Source: Thermodesulfatator sp.
GTDB lineage: Bacteria; Desulfobacterota; Thermodesulfobacteria; Thermodesulfobacteriales; Thermodesulfobacteriaceae
NCBI GenBank assembly: GCA_027064165.1
Contig: JAMOQE010000021.1
Coordinates: 1-58,368 of the forward strand
Direction of reading: 5' to 3'
DNA: 58,368 nucleotides
A model generated the notes under the pieces. That model was not told the DNA's origin. It saw nothing but the letters and a program-made list of their open reading frames with translations, and did no database searches. The position numbers were made by a program, and so were the translations under genes. How positions within the stretch are numbered: position 1 is the first letter of the stretch; every line of letters starts with the position of its first letter. Shown here piece after piece: positions 18,010 through 28,887 of this stretch.

Positions 18010-19942
18010 TAATGAGCTTTTCCATAGTATAAGCGATGCTTTCTCCATCAATACCTGAAAGCTTAAAAAGCTCTGCTGGTTTGCCAGAGGATAAAGGCCC
18101 TTTATGGCCCAGTATTTCCAGTTTGCACTGGATACCTTTTTTTAGATAAAATGCAGCTATTTGCATCCCCAGCCCAGTTTGTATTAAATGATCCTCTACC
18201 ACCACAACAGGCCCCTGGTGAACAGCTTCTAACAAGTCTTCCTCAGGAAATGGTCTTATAGAGGCAACATTAAGTACACTTACTTCTATGTTCCGTTTTT
18301 TTAATATTTCCCAGGCCTTTATGGCTTCTCTTACCGTGCTTCCATAAGCTGCGATAACCCCTTTTTTTCCTCTTCTTAGCCAATCTGCCTTTCCTGGCAG
18401 AAAGGTATAATTTTCTCCAAAGAAAGGATCGCCTTTTTCATCTAAAATAATAGGAGTTTTGGATCTTCCCATGCCTACAAATACATTTCCCTCTCTCTGG
18501 CTTACTACTTTCAAAATATGAATGGTTTGATTGGGATCTGCAGGGAGATATATCTCAAAATCAGGAATATTCATCAGAAGGCCTAAATAATCTATACACT
18601 GATGAGTGGGGCCATCTTCTCCTACATCGGCTCCTAAGTGAGTTGCCACTACCTTTAGGGCTGTTTTGTTGAGGCTGTTGATTCTGAGTTGATTAAAAAC
18701 TTCATCAATAGCAAATACTCCAAAAGTGGAGAAGAATACCAGAAAACCTTCCTTGGAGAGTGCCCCTGCTACAGAAGCTGTGTGATGCTCCTGAATACCA
18801 CTTTCAAAAAAGGCCTGAGGAGAAACTTTCTTAAAGCCCCCCATTTTTACTGAGCCTTCAAGGTCACAGGTTAGCCCAAGTATTTTGGGACGCGCTTCTG
18901 TATTATTTGCTTTTGCCATTTCTTCAAGGAACTTACCATAAGCACTGCGGCAATCAGTGTTTGTCCCGGCATCAAAAAGAGATATTTCCGGGATAGTTAG
19001 GTTTACTTTTTCAGGATCATGTGGAAAATGAGGGAAACTTATTTGTTTAATTCTCTTTTCTTTTAATCTGTCAAGCTCACCTGGATCACATCCCAGTTCT
19101 ATTAAAGCTTTTCTGGCAAGGTCCTCGGATAAAGGCATTCCATGCCACTTAGCGTCGTTTTCCATAAAAGAAATGCCCTTGCCCATTATAGTATGGGCCA
19201 AAATAGCAGTAGGTTTCTCCGGATTTTTTACCTTCTTTAAAATGGCAGCTCTTAATGCCTTGTATATCTCGTTAAAATTATGCCCGTCAATTTCAATTAC
19301 ATTCCAGTGGGTAGCCTCTATTTCTGCTTTTATGTCCTGGGGCATAACTTTTGAGATGTCTCCACCTATTTGAAGCCCGTTGTAGTCTATAAGCACAATA
19401 AGATTATCAAGGCCAAATTTTACTGCCCATCTTCTTGCCTCAATTACCTGACCCTTTTGTTGCTCTCCATCTCCCATCAGGCAAAACACCCTGTTAGGGA
19501 GTCCTTTAAGTTTTAAGGCCATTGCCATTCCACAGGCAGCTGAAAGACCTTGTCCCAGATTTCCAGTGTTCCATTCAACTCCTGGTACAGCCTGCTCCAC
19601 ATGCCCTGCAAAGGCAGACCCGGTTCTTCTAAATTCCAGCAAAAAGTCTTCTTCAGGGAAGAATCCAAATTCACAGAGCACGCTATAAACTCCAGGGCTT
19701 ATATGTCCCTGGCTTATTACCACTCTGTCTCGTTCCGGGTGCCTTGGATCTATAGGATTTACTTTAGCAAGGGCATAAATTATAAGAAGCATATGCAAAG
19801 AAGAGAGAGAACCTCCTGGGTGGCCAGAACCTGCAAGGGTGGTGGCAAGGATAATCCTTCTGGCGCATCTTTTAAAAGCCCCTTCAAACCACTTTAATTC
19901 CTCTTCCGAGAGACTTTCTTTCTCCAGGGACAACTTAAGCAT
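18002..19942 (-). CDS. tkt: Transketolase
   Basis: Transfers two-carbon ketol units in the pentose phosphate pathway, using thiamine diphosphate. The 646-residue protein has the N-terminal ThDP-binding half (SGHPGGSLSS, GNLGQGLSAACGMA, GDGEQQKG with the metal-binding Asp) and a C-terminal half with ESGIQEHHTASVAGAL (catalytic Glu), THLGADVGEDGPTHQ and FGVFAIDEVFNQLR. It resembles a fusion of the split archaeal-type subunits. The start was set at ATG 19942 with GAGGTGAG upstream. The pre-existing ilvN gene is 81 bases upstream, so they may share a transcript. Confidence 0.93.
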   Translation of the reverse strand: MLKLSLEKESLSEEELKWFEGAFKRCARRIILATTLAGSGHPGGSLSSLHMLLIIYALAKVNPIDPRHPERDRVVISQGHISPGVYSVLCEFGFFPEEDFLLEFRRTGSAFAGHVEQAVPGVEWNTGNLGQGLSAACGMAMALKLKGLPNRVFCLMGDGEQQKGQVIEARRWAVKFGLDNLIVLIDYNGLQIGGDISKVMPQDIKAEIEATHWNVIEIDGHNFNEIYKALRAAILKKVKNPEKPTAILAHTIMGKGISFMENDAKWHGMPLSEDLARKALIELGCDPGELDRLKEKRIKQISFPHFPHDPEKVNLTIPEISLFDAGTNTDCRSAYGKFLEEMAKANNTEARPKILGLTCDLEGSVKMGGFKKVSPQAFFESGIQEHHTASVAGALSKEGFLVFFSTFGVFAIDEVFNQLRINSLNKTALKVVATHLGADVGEDGPTHQCIDYLGLLMNIPDFEIYLPADPNQTIHILKVVSQREGNVFVGMGRSKTPIILDEKGDPFFGENYTFLPGKADWLRRGKKGVIAAYGSTVREAIKAWEILKKRNIEVSVLNVASIRPFPEEDLLEAVHQGPVVVVEDHLIQTGLGMQIAAFYLKKGIQCKLEILGHKGPLSSGKPAELFKLSGIDGESIAYTMEKLING

Positions 19943-20023
19943 CTTCTCACCTCTCAAATTAAGATTTAATTAGGTGGAATTTAACTTAATCTATAGAAAA
20001 ATCAAGGGGAAAAAAGAAAGAAG

Positions 20024-20521
20024 TTAGGTGGATTTTTTCTCTCTCTTCATAGCAATAGTTCCTGTTCGCACAATTTCTTTTATTCCAATAGGCTTTAAAA
20101 GTTCAATAACTGCCTGGAGCTTATCCTCGTCTCCGGTAACTTCAATTACATAACTCCTTGGGCTTACATCTACAATCTTACACCTGAAGATTTCGCAGAT
20201 TCTAAAAATTTCTTCTCTGTATTCTTTTTCTGCCTTTACCTTTATAAGTGCCATCTCTCTTTCTACATAGTTTCCTTCTTCTGTAATGTCAACCACTTTA
20301 TAAACATCTATAAGTCTTCTGAGCTGTTTGATAATCTGCTCAATTATTTGTTCATCTCCGTGGGTTACTAATGTAAGGTGAGAAAGGGTAGGATCAAGTG
20401 TTTCTGCTACGCAGAGACTATCTATGTTAAAACCCCTTCCACTGAACAAACCCGCAATGCGGGCAAGGGCTCCTGGCGTATTTTCTACAAGCACCGAAAG
20501 TGTATGTTTCTTTCCGGTCAT
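20024..20521 (-). CDS. ilvN: Acetolactate synthase, small regulatory subunit
   Basis: The regulatory subunit of acetohydroxyacid synthase (branched-chain amino acid synthesis). The 165-residue protein starts with an ACT domain (HTLSVLVENTPGALARIAGLFSGRGFNIDSL, residues about 5-35), followed by the family's C-terminal domain (RSYVIEVTGDEDKLQAVIELLKP and EIVRTGTIAM). It should confer valine feedback inhibition. ATG 20521 with GGAGG was chosen over TTG 20533. It follows ilvB by 22 bases. Confidence 0.96.
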   Translation of the reverse strand: MTGKKHTLSVLVENTPGALARIAGLFSGRGFNIDSLCVAETLDPTLSHLTLVTHGDEQIIEQIIKQLRRLIDVYKVVDITEEGNYVEREMALIKVKAEKEYREEIFRICEIFRCKIVDVSPRSYVIEVTGDEDKLQAVIELLKPIGIKEIVRTGTIAMKREKKST

Positions 20522-20543
20522 AAAACCCTCCACAATTTTTCAA

Positions 20544-22247
20544 TTATACGAGTAGCATTTCTGTAGTTGCTTTTCCGGCAGGTACCATGGGGAAAACCCC
20601 TTCTTCTGGAGCTATATGTATATCAAGGATAAATAATTTTTTGCTTTTTAACACTTTCTTAAGGGCGGGCTCCACTTCCTTAGGATGAGTGATTCTCATT
20701 CCAGTTGCTCCATAGGCTTCTGCCAGTTTCACAAAGTCTGGAATGAGAGGAAATTTTACAAAAGAGTATCTTTTTCCGTAAAAAAGCTCCTGCCATTGCC
20801 TTACCATGCCCAGATATCCATTATTTAAAATAATAATCTTGATAGGAAGGTTCTGTTCTACAGCTGTTGCCATTTCTTGAATATTCATCTGGATAGAACC
20901 ATCTCCTGCAATATCAATCACCAATTTATCAGGATTCCCTACCTGAGCACCTATTGCAGCAGGAAAACCAAAGCCCATGGTGCCAAGGCCACCTGAAGTG
21001 ATGAGGCTTCTGGGCCTTTTGAATTTATAAAATTGAGCAGTCCACATCTGATTTTGTCCTACCTCTGTAGCAATAATTGCCTCTCCTTTAGTAAGCTCAT
21101 AAAGTTTCTCAATGACAAATTGAGGCTTTATGTAATTTTCGTCATGTCTGTAGGAAAGGGGATACCTTCTCCTCCAGATGTTTATTTGCTCCCACCAGTC
21201 TTTAAATCTTTCCTTCCAGAATTTTTTAGGCCGTCCCGCAGCCTGCACAATTTCCAGAAGCCTGATAAGAGCGCGTTTGCAGTCAGCTACTATGGGGACA
21301 TCCACTTTTACATTTTTTTGAATGGAAGAAGGATCTATGTCAATGTGCACTATTTTTGCCATGGGAGCAAAGGCGTCCACTCTCCCTGTAACTCTATCAT
21401 CAAAACGGGCTCCTACAGCAATGAGTAAATCACAATTTGCCACTGCCATATTGGCATAATAAGTTCCGTGCATACCAAGCATTCCCAGAGACTGTTCGTG
21501 ATCTCCAGGAAAAGCCCCCAGTCCCATGAGTGTCATTACCACAGGAAGATTGAGCTTTTCTGCAAGGGCCTTTACTTCTTTGCTTGCTTCGGAGGAGATT
21601 GCCCCCCCTCCTACCATTAAGATAGGCCTTTCAGCTTTTTCAAGAAGTAAATAAGTCTTTTCTATTTGCTTTATGTGAGGTTCATAGACAGGATTATAGC
21701 TTCTAAGTTCTATTTTCTCTGGATATTCAAACACTCCTTTTGCCTGCTGAATATCCTTGGGAATATCTATCAGAACAGGGCCTGGCCTTCCAGTCCTTGC
21801 AATGTAAAAAGCAGCTTTAAAAATCCTGGGAAGGTCTTCAATGCGTTTTACCAGAAAGTTGTGCTTGGTGATAGACCGAGTAATCCCTGTTATATCTACT
21901 TCCTGGAAGGCATCATTACCAATAAGTCTTGTAGGGACCTGACCGGTGAGAACCACCAAAGGCACGGAATCCATATAAGCGGTAGCAATGCCTGTTACAG
22001 TGTTTGTAGCTCCTGGGCCTGAAGTAACAAGGGCTACACCTACTTTCCCTGTGCTTCTGGCATAACCATCTGCTGCGTGGGCTGCCCCCTGTTCGTGCCT
22101 CACTAAAATGTGTTTTATTTCAGGAGTTTTGTAAAGTTCATCGTATATGTCAAGAACTGCTCCTCCTGGATATCCGAAAATGACTTCTACCCCCTCTTTT
22201 TTGAGGGCCTCTATTACCATTCTTGCTCCACTTATCTTATCTGCCAA
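20544..22247 (-). CDS. ilvB: Acetolactate synthase, large catalytic subunit
   Basis: Condenses two pyruvates (or pyruvate and 2-oxobutyrate) to make precursors of valine, leucine and isoleucine; ThDP- and FAD-dependent. The 567-residue length is standard. Visible: the catalytic Glu in [16 protein letters not shown] (near residue 50), the FAD-type middle domain, [13 protein letters not shown] and the ThDP/metal motif [14 protein letters not shown] near residue 450. The start is TTG at 22247, supported by AAGGAGG 6 bases upstream. No leader peptide or T-box was seen in the short gap upstream. Confidence 0.97.
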   Translation of the reverse strand: MADKISGARMVIEALKKEGVEVIFGYPGGAVLDIYDELYKTPEIKHILVRHEQGAAHAADGYARSTGKVGVALVTSGPGATNTVTGIATAYMDSVPLVVLTGQVPTRLIGNDAFQEVDITGITRSITKHNFLVKRIEDLPRIFKAAFYIARTGRPGPVLIDIPKDIQQAKGVFEYPEKIELRSYNPVYEPHIKQIEKTYLLLEKAERPILMVGGGAISSEASKEVKALAEKLNLPVVMTLMGLGAFPGDHEQSLGMLGMHGTYYANMAVANCDLLIAVGARFDDRVTGRVDAFAPMAKIVHIDIDPSSIQKNVKVDVPIVADCKRALIRLLEIVQAAGRPKKFWKERFKDWWEQINIWRRRYPLSYRHDENYIKPQFVIEKLYELTKGEAIIATEVGQNQMWTAQFYKFKRPRSLITSGGLGTMGFGFPAAIGAQVGNPDKLVIDIAGDGSIQMNIQEMATAVEQNLPIKIIILNNGYLGMVRQWQELFYGKRYSFVKFPLIPDFVKLAEAYGATGMRITHPKEVEPALKKVLKSKKLFILDIHIAPEEGVFPMVPAGKATTEMLLV

Positions 22248-22262
22248 GGCTGACCTCCTTTT

Positions 22263-22487
22263 TTATCCCAGGGATATCCCTTCGTATTTTTTTATGAGTT
22301 CCACAATTTTTTCCTTTATTTTTAATTTTTCTACCTTCATCTCTTTTTCTCTTTTTTCTTCCTCAGGAGAAAGATAGGGCCTTTTAGCAAGTTTTTGAAG
22401 CTCTTTATCAAGTTCTTGGTGCCTTTCAAATAACTCTTTTACGTCTTCATATTTTTCGGCGAGCTTTTGAATTACTTCCCTATCCAT
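22263..22487 (-). CDS. DUF465 (YdcH-like) coiled-coil protein
   Basis: A 74-residue, highly charged helical protein. FERHQELDKELQKLAKRPYLSPEEE is the DUF465 hallmark (x-x-H-x-x-L-D-x-E-I and R-P-x-L-T-P-E-E). Function unknown in the family. It has an AAGGAGG ribosome site and lies 15 bases upstream of ilvB, so it is probably the first gene of that operon. No functional link to amino acid synthesis is known. Confidence 0.88.
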   Translation of the reverse strand: MDREVIQKLAEKYEDVKELFERHQELDKELQKLAKRPYLSPEEEKREKEMKVEKLKIKEKIVELIKKYEGISLG

Positions 22488-22560
22488 TTACTTTCCTCCT
22501 TTTCAACTTTTTTATTTTTTAACTTGTTCATCTAAACTTTACTACATATTGTGAAATTTT

Positions 22561-23322
22561 TTATTTTTTCTCTTCCTTTTCTGAAATCCTGGTAAGGGGC
22601 TTGAGTAGTTCCACAGGCAAGGGGAATATGATAGTAGAATTTTTTTCGGTAGCTATTTCTGTAAGTGTTTGTAAGTATCTTAGCTGAAGGGTAATGGGGT
22701 TTTCTCCCATGATTTTGGCAGCTTCAAGAAGTGTTCTTGAGGCCTGATATTCTCCATCGGCACTGATTACTTTGGCTCTTCTCTCTCTTTCTGCCTCTGC
22801 CTGTTTCGCCATGGCCCTTTTCATTTCTTCAGGAAGGTCAATCTCTTTGATTTCTACCTTAGAGACTTTAACTCCCCAGGGTTCTGTATCTGCATCAAGG
22901 ATTTTCTGAATTTTTAGATTAAGTTTCTCTCTTTCTGAAAGGATTTCGTCCAGATCAGCCTGACCGCAGATACTTCTCAGAGTGGTTTGTGCAAGCTGGC
23001 TTGTGGCATAATAATAGTCCTCCACCTGAAGAAAAGCCTTTTCTGGATCTATTACCCTGAAATAAACCACTGCACTTACTTTAATAGAGACATTGTCTTT
23101 AGTTATAATTTCCTGGGGAGGCACATCCAGAGCCACAATTCTCAGGTCAATTTTTCTCATGGTGTCTATAAATGGAATAAGAAGAATAATGCCCGGTCCT
23201 TTAACAGCAAGGAATTTCCCCAATCTTAATACTACAGCCCTTTCGTATTCGTTTACAATTTTTATAGCTGCCTGAAGAAAAATGAGGACAAAAACAACTA
23301 AAAATAATAAAAAAAGGCTCAT
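22561..23322 (-). CDS. Slipin/stomatin-like SPFH-domain membrane protein
   Basis: A 253-residue protein with one N-terminal membrane segment (residues 2-22) followed by an SPFH/band-7 domain ([48 protein letters not shown]), a long helical region ([21 protein letters not shown]) and a C-terminal oligomerisation stretch. Slipins form membrane-bound cages and are often linked to an NfeD-type membrane protease, but none is beside it here. GGAGGGAG precedes the ATG. A small gap then separates it from the divergently transcribed GGDEF gene. Confidence 0.9.
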   Translation of the reverse strand: MSLFLLFLVVFVLIFLQAAIKIVNEYERAVVLRLGKFLAVKGPGIILLIPFIDTMRKIDLRIVALDVPPQEIITKDNVSIKVSAVVYFRVIDPEKAFLQVEDYYYATSQLAQTTLRSICGQADLDEILSEREKLNLKIQKILDADTEPWGVKVSKVEIKEIDLPEEMKRAMAKQAEAERERRAKVISADGEYQASRTLLEAAKIMGENPITLQLRYLQTLTEIATEKNSTIIFPLPVELLKPLTRISEKEEKK

Positions 23323-23427
23323 TTTCTCCCTCCTGCAATTTATTTGTTTAACAAAATTTTATTAAAAATTTTGATAAAGAAAAGGGCTTTTTTAAATTGA
23401 TTTAAGGCTTTCAAATTTTTATATGGG

Positions 23428-23443
23428 TGATAAAATTTTCTTA
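23428..23443 (+). promoter_or_regulatory. Extended -10-like box abutting the GGDEF gene start
   Basis: TGaTAAAAT (23428-23436) ends 7 bases before the ATG at 23443, so a transcript started there would begin at or next to the start codon. No good -35 box or ribosome site was seen. Weak because the region is AT-rich. Confidence 0.3.
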
Positions 23444-25143
23444 TGGACCTGGATTATACAAAGCCCGTTGAAATTGCTGAAAATGTTTTCTGGGTAGGGG
23501 CATATATTCCAGAAGATCCCTTTCAATGTCACACTTACCTTATCAAAAATGGCGAACATTCTGTCCTTATTGATCCAGGAAGTAAGCTCACTTTACCCCT
23601 TGTTTTAGAAAAAATATACCAGGTATGCAAATTAAGAGACATTCGCTATTTTATTTTCCATCATCAAGATCCAGACATTACTGGCTGTTTTGATATTATT
23701 GAGGAGCTTTTGCCCCCAAAAAAAGAAAGATTTATTATTACTCATTGGAGAGCTCAGGCACTTCTAAAACACTTCAACTGGAAAACCCCTTTTTATCTTG
23801 TAGATAAGCATAACTGGCGGCTTAAGGCAGGTGAAAGGGAGCTTGAATTTATTTTTACCCCCTATGCTCATTTCCCCGGAGCTTTTTGCACTTTTGACAA
23901 AAAAACAAGGACACTTTTTTCCAGTGATATTTTTGGAGCACTTTGTGATGAGTTTAAGCTTTTTTATGAGGGAGAACAATCCATCTTGGAAGGGATAAAA
24001 TTTTTTCACAAACATTACATGCCTTCTAAACTGGTGCTTAATCATGCTCTTGATCAAATTTTAGAAAAAGATCCATTGATTATTGCTCCTCAGCACGGAA
24101 GTATTATTAAAAAACCTTATATTTCTGAAGTGGTTAATGTTTTAAGAAAGCTTAATTGTGGACTTTATCTTGTGGAAAAAGCAGGAGAAGAAATCGGCCT
24201 TTTAAGTGAGATTGAAGAAAAGTTTAATAAGTTTATGGAAACTATAGTTTTAGAAAGTGATTATCAGGTTATCTTGCTTTCTCTTTACAAAAACCTTAAA
24301 GAATATGAAAAGAGGTTAAAAGAATTTTATGTATTATTAAATCCTTCTTTTTTGAAAAGAACTTCTAAAAGAGAGAGTTTTTTTATTAAAGTTGAAAAAG
24401 AAATCACTTTTGTTGAAAAGTTGGAAAAAAAGCATTTATCAAATTTTTTGGAAGTTCCTCTTTTAAAAGGAGGATTTATTCCAAAAATTCTTCTCACCTT
24501 TGAAAAAGGGGAACTGCCTGAAGAAAAAAAGAAGTTTTTTGAAGTCTTTTTAAACAAAATAATCTCACCTCTTGAGACCATTCTTAAGAGGGATATTCTC
24601 ATAGACGAACTTCAAAAGGAAAAAGAATGTTTCTTTGAGAGGTCCATAAAGGATTATCTTACAGGACTCTATAATAGATACTATTTGATAGAATATTTAA
24701 AAACAAAACTTGAGGAAGTTAAAAAAGAAAGTTATCCTTTATGCATAGCTATGATAGACATTGACTTTTTTAAAAAAATAAATGATACTTACGGACACCT
24801 TGTAGGAGATGAAGTTTTGAAAGGTTTGGCCAATCTTTTGCGTAATAGCCTGAGGAAGCAGGATATAGTGGCAAGATATGGTGGTGAAGAATTTCTTGTG
24901 GTTATGCCCTTTGCAAGCATAGAACATGCCTGCAGAAGAATAGAAGAAATAAGAAAAAAGGTGGCAAGCTTTCAATTTGCTAATGGAATAAAAATTACTA
25001 TAAGTGCAGGAGTTAGTGAATATAAGTTAGATGATGATATAGAAAGTCTTATTAAAAGAGCAGATGAAAATCTTTACCTTGCTAAAGAGACAGGAAGAAA
25101 TAAAGTAGTATGTGATCATTTAAGGAGTGCTTATGAAAAGTAA
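23443..25143 (+). CDS. Diiron metallo-beta-lactamase-fold sensor fused to a GGDEF diguanylate cyclase
   Basis: A 566-residue cytoplasmic signalling protein. Residues about 1-250 are a flavodiiron-type metallo-beta-lactamase domain: H74-x-D76-x-D78, H143, D162 and H218 fit a dinuclear iron site, but no flavodoxin or rubredoxin part is attached. Residues about 250-390 are a helical linker. Residues about 400-560 are a GGDEF domain with active-site GGEEF (480-484) and an inhibitory I-site RKQD at 471-474. It should make cyclic di-GMP in response to oxygen, nitric oxide or iron redox state; the fold resembles the ODP sensors, and the ligand is inference. It overlaps the next kinase gene. Confidence 0.9.
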   Translation: MDLDYTKPVEIAENVFWVGAYIPEDPFQCHTYLIKNGEHSVLIDPGSKLTLPLVLEKIYQVCKLRDIRYFIFHHQDPDITGCFDIIEELLPPKKERFIITHWRAQALLKHFNWKTPFYLVDKHNWRLKAGERELEFIFTPYAHFPGAFCTFDKKTRTLFSSDIFGALCDEFKLFYEGEQSILEGIKFFHKHYMPSKLVLNHALDQILEKDPLIIAPQHGSIIKKPYISEVVNVLRKLNCGLYLVEKAGEEIGLLSEIEEKFNKFMETIVLESDYQVILLSLYKNLKEYEKRLKEFYVLLNPSFLKRTSKRESFFIKVEKEITFVEKLEKKHLSNFLEVPLLKGGFIPKILLTFEKGELPEEKKKFFEVFLNKIISPLETILKRDILIDELQKEKECFFERSIKDYLTGLYNRYYLIEYLKTKLEEVKKESYPLCIAMIDIDFFKKINDTYGHLVGDEVLKGLANLLRNSLRKQDIVARYGGEEFLVVMPFASIEHACRRIEEIRKKVASFQFANGIKITISAGVSEYKLDDDIESLIKRADENLYLAKETGRNKVVCDHLRSAYEK

Positions 25144-26689
25144 TGAAATCCACTGGGACAGGGTAATTACTGCAGAATCTTTTCCCTTTCAAGTAAGGGA
25201 TTTCAAATCTGTTCAGACACATATTTCTTATGTCTTCATTACGCCGGTGTATGTTTACAAGATAAAAAAGCCTGTAAATTTTGGATTTTTAGACTTTAGC
25301 ACCCTGGAAAAGAGGAAGCACTTTTGTGAAAAAGAAGTTGAGCTTAACAGAAGACTTGCTCCAGAGATATATTTGGGGGTGGTGCCAATTTCAAAAGAAG
25401 GTGACATTTATAGATTTGAAGGAAAAGGAGAGCCTGTAGAGTATGCAGTAAAAATGAAGCCCCTTCCCATAGAGGGCCTGATGCAGGATCTTCTTAAGAA
25501 GAAACAAATAAAAGAGGCCCATCTGGATTTGATTATAGATAAACTTGTGCCTTTTTATAAACAGGCTCGCACAGGAGAAGGAGTTGACACCTATGGAAGT
25601 ATTGATGTGATTTCTTATAATACTGAAGAAAACTTTCTTCAGACAAAGGCCTTTGTAGGCAAGGCCATTGCCGAGTATCGTTATTATTACATAATAAATT
25701 ACACCAGAAAGTTTTTAAAAGAGAACGCTTCACTTTTTATTAAAAGGGTTGAAGAAGGTTTTATAAGGGAAGGACACGGAGATCTTTATTCAGCAAATAT
25801 CTGTTTTGAGGGGCTCAAAAAAGTTTACATCTTTGATTGCATTGAGTTTAATGAAAGATTTAGATGTGGGGATGTGTGTTCTGACATTGCCTTTCTGGCT
25901 ATGGATCTTGACTTTCACGAAGAAGAAGGGCTTTCTCAGTATTTTGTTGAAGAGTATGTGAAAAAAAGCTCTGATTCAGAGCTTACCAAGCTGCTTAATT
26001 TTTATAAGTGCTATAGGGCTTGTGTAAGGGGGAAAATTGGATGCTTTACCTTTGCTTCTCCGGAGGTGCCTGAAGAGGTCAAAAAAGAGAGCCTTTGTTC
26101 GGCAAGGAAGTACTTTGATCTTGCTTACAGATATGCCGGAGGAGTACCCAAACTTATAGTCTTTATGGGGCTCTCTGGCACAGGAAAGAGCTTTCTTGCC
26201 TCAAAGCTTCTTGAGGAAATACCGGCTCTTTATCTTTCCTCAGATATAGTACGAAAAGAACTTCTCGGGCTTTCTCCTGATAAGCACTATTATGCTGAAT
26301 ACGAAAAAGGCATTTACTCTCCTGAACACACTGAAAAGACTTATAAAGAGCTTGTAAAAAGAGCACGGGAAGCTCTACAAAATGGGAAGGATGTCATAGT
26401 TGATGCCACTTTTAAAAATTTGTGGCAAAGAAGATTGTTTGCTGAAATGCTTAAGAAAGTTAAAGCAGAGCCTATCTGGATCTGGTGTTCAGCTCCCGAG
26501 AGTCTCATAAAAGAAAGGATGCAAAAAAGAATGGTTGAAGGCACAAGCTCTGATGCCCTCTGGGAAATTTATCTCAAACAGAAAGAAACTGCGGAAATTC
26601 CCACTGAAAGAGAATGTAATCCTTTTCTTTTTCTTGATACATCTCAATCCTGTGAAAATCTCCTCTCCGAAATAAAAAATTTTCTGTAA
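25133..26689 (+). CDS. Fusion of an aminoglycoside-phosphotransferase-like kinase and a P-loop (zeta-toxin-like) kinase
   Basis: A 518-residue protein of a widespread but uncharacterised bacterial fusion. Residues 1-320 are an APH-fold domain with [12 protein letters not shown] (catalytic HGD) and [23 protein letters not shown]-type metal motif, split here as IFDCIEFN. Residues about 335-518 are a P-loop kinase with [11 protein letters not shown] near residue 344 and DVIVDATF, as in zeta-toxin/gluconate kinases. Substrates are unknown. ATG 25133 has AAGGAG five bases upstream and lies inside the GGDEF gene end, so it is probably co-expressed with that sensor. Confidence 0.88.
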   Translation: [518 protein letters not shown]

Positions 26690-26737
26690 AAAACTTCTAA
26701 AAAATTTTTTCAAAAATTTTTCTTTTTAAACCTTGTC

Positions 26738-26767
26738 TTGAAAAAAGGAATGATTATTTTTTGGATA
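26738..26767 (+). promoter_or_regulatory. Weak promoter candidate upstream of groES
   Basis: CTTGAAA at 26737-26743 resembles the -35 of heat-shock (sigma-32-type) promoters, but no convincing -10 (CCCAT-like) follows; TTGGAT or TGGATA near 26761-26766 are only poor sigma-70 matches. No CIRCE repeat is present in 26690-26813, so HrcA control is not indicated. Confidence 0.25.
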
Positions 26768-26813
26768 GACTTTGCTCAATAGCAAAAATAAAATCAAGGA
26801 GGGAGGTGAAGGT

Positions 26814-27104
26814 ATGAAGATTAAGCCTTTGTATGATCGGATTTTAGTTCAACGCATTGAAGAGGAGGAAAGGACTGAATCTGGCATTATTATTCCTGAC
26901 ACAGCAAAAGAAAAACCCATTATGGGTAAAGTTATTGCTGTAGGTGAGGGTAGAATCTTAGAAAATGGGGAAAAGAAGCCCCTTACTGTAAAAGAAGGAG
27001 ATAAAATTCTTTTCAGTAAATATGCTGGAACCGAAATTAAAATCAAGGGCGAAGAATATCTTATCATGAGAGAAGATGATGTTCTTGCCATTATTGAAGA
27101 ATAG
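26814..27104 (+). CDS. groES: Co-chaperonin GroES
   Basis: The 96-residue lid of the GroEL chaperonin. It begins [19 protein letters not shown], contains the mobile loop region [17 protein letters not shown] and ends with [15 protein letters not shown]. The frame is open 14 codons further upstream, but ATG 26814 has GGGAGGTGA just before it and gives the normal length. groEL follows 54 bases later in the same operon. Confidence 0.98.
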   Translation: MKIKPLYDRILVQRIEEEERTESGIIIPDTAKEKPIMGKVIAVGEGRILENGEKKPLTVKEGDKILFSKYAGTEIKIKGEEYLIMREDDVLAIIEE

Positions 27105-27134
27105 CTTTTAATCGTGAGAATCAAAAATTTATAA

Positions 27135-28775
<1,641 letters not shown>

Positions 28776-28802
28776 GATAAAAAGGTTTCAAAGATAACGG
28801 TA

Positions 28803-28832
28803 AAAGGGGAGGGCTTGTCCCTCCCTTTTTTT
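28803..28832 (+). terminator. Intrinsic terminator of groESL
   Basis: An 11-pair stem (28803-28813 with 28819-28829, one G-T wobble) with a 5-base loop, followed by a T-rich tract to about 28839. It lies 27 bases after the groEL stop and separates the operon from the lptA promoter. Confidence 0.85.
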
Positions 28833-28851
28833 ATTTTTTATGATTTTTTTC

Positions 28852-28880
28852 TTGTTCAAATTGAAAAAATAGTTTATACT
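28852..28880 (+). promoter_or_regulatory. Promoter candidate of the lptA-lptB-rpoN operon
   Basis: TTGTTC (28852-28857) and TATACT (28875-28880, 5 of 6) are 17 bases apart. The -10 box ends 8 bases before the lptA ATG and no ribosome site is visible, so the transcript may be leaderless. Confidence 0.45.
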
Positions 28881-28887
28881 TAAAAAT

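Noticed and set aside
26690-26813. CIRCE repeat (HrcA operator) upstream of groES
   Set aside because: Neither half of TTAGCACTC-N9-GAGTGCTAA was found on either strand.
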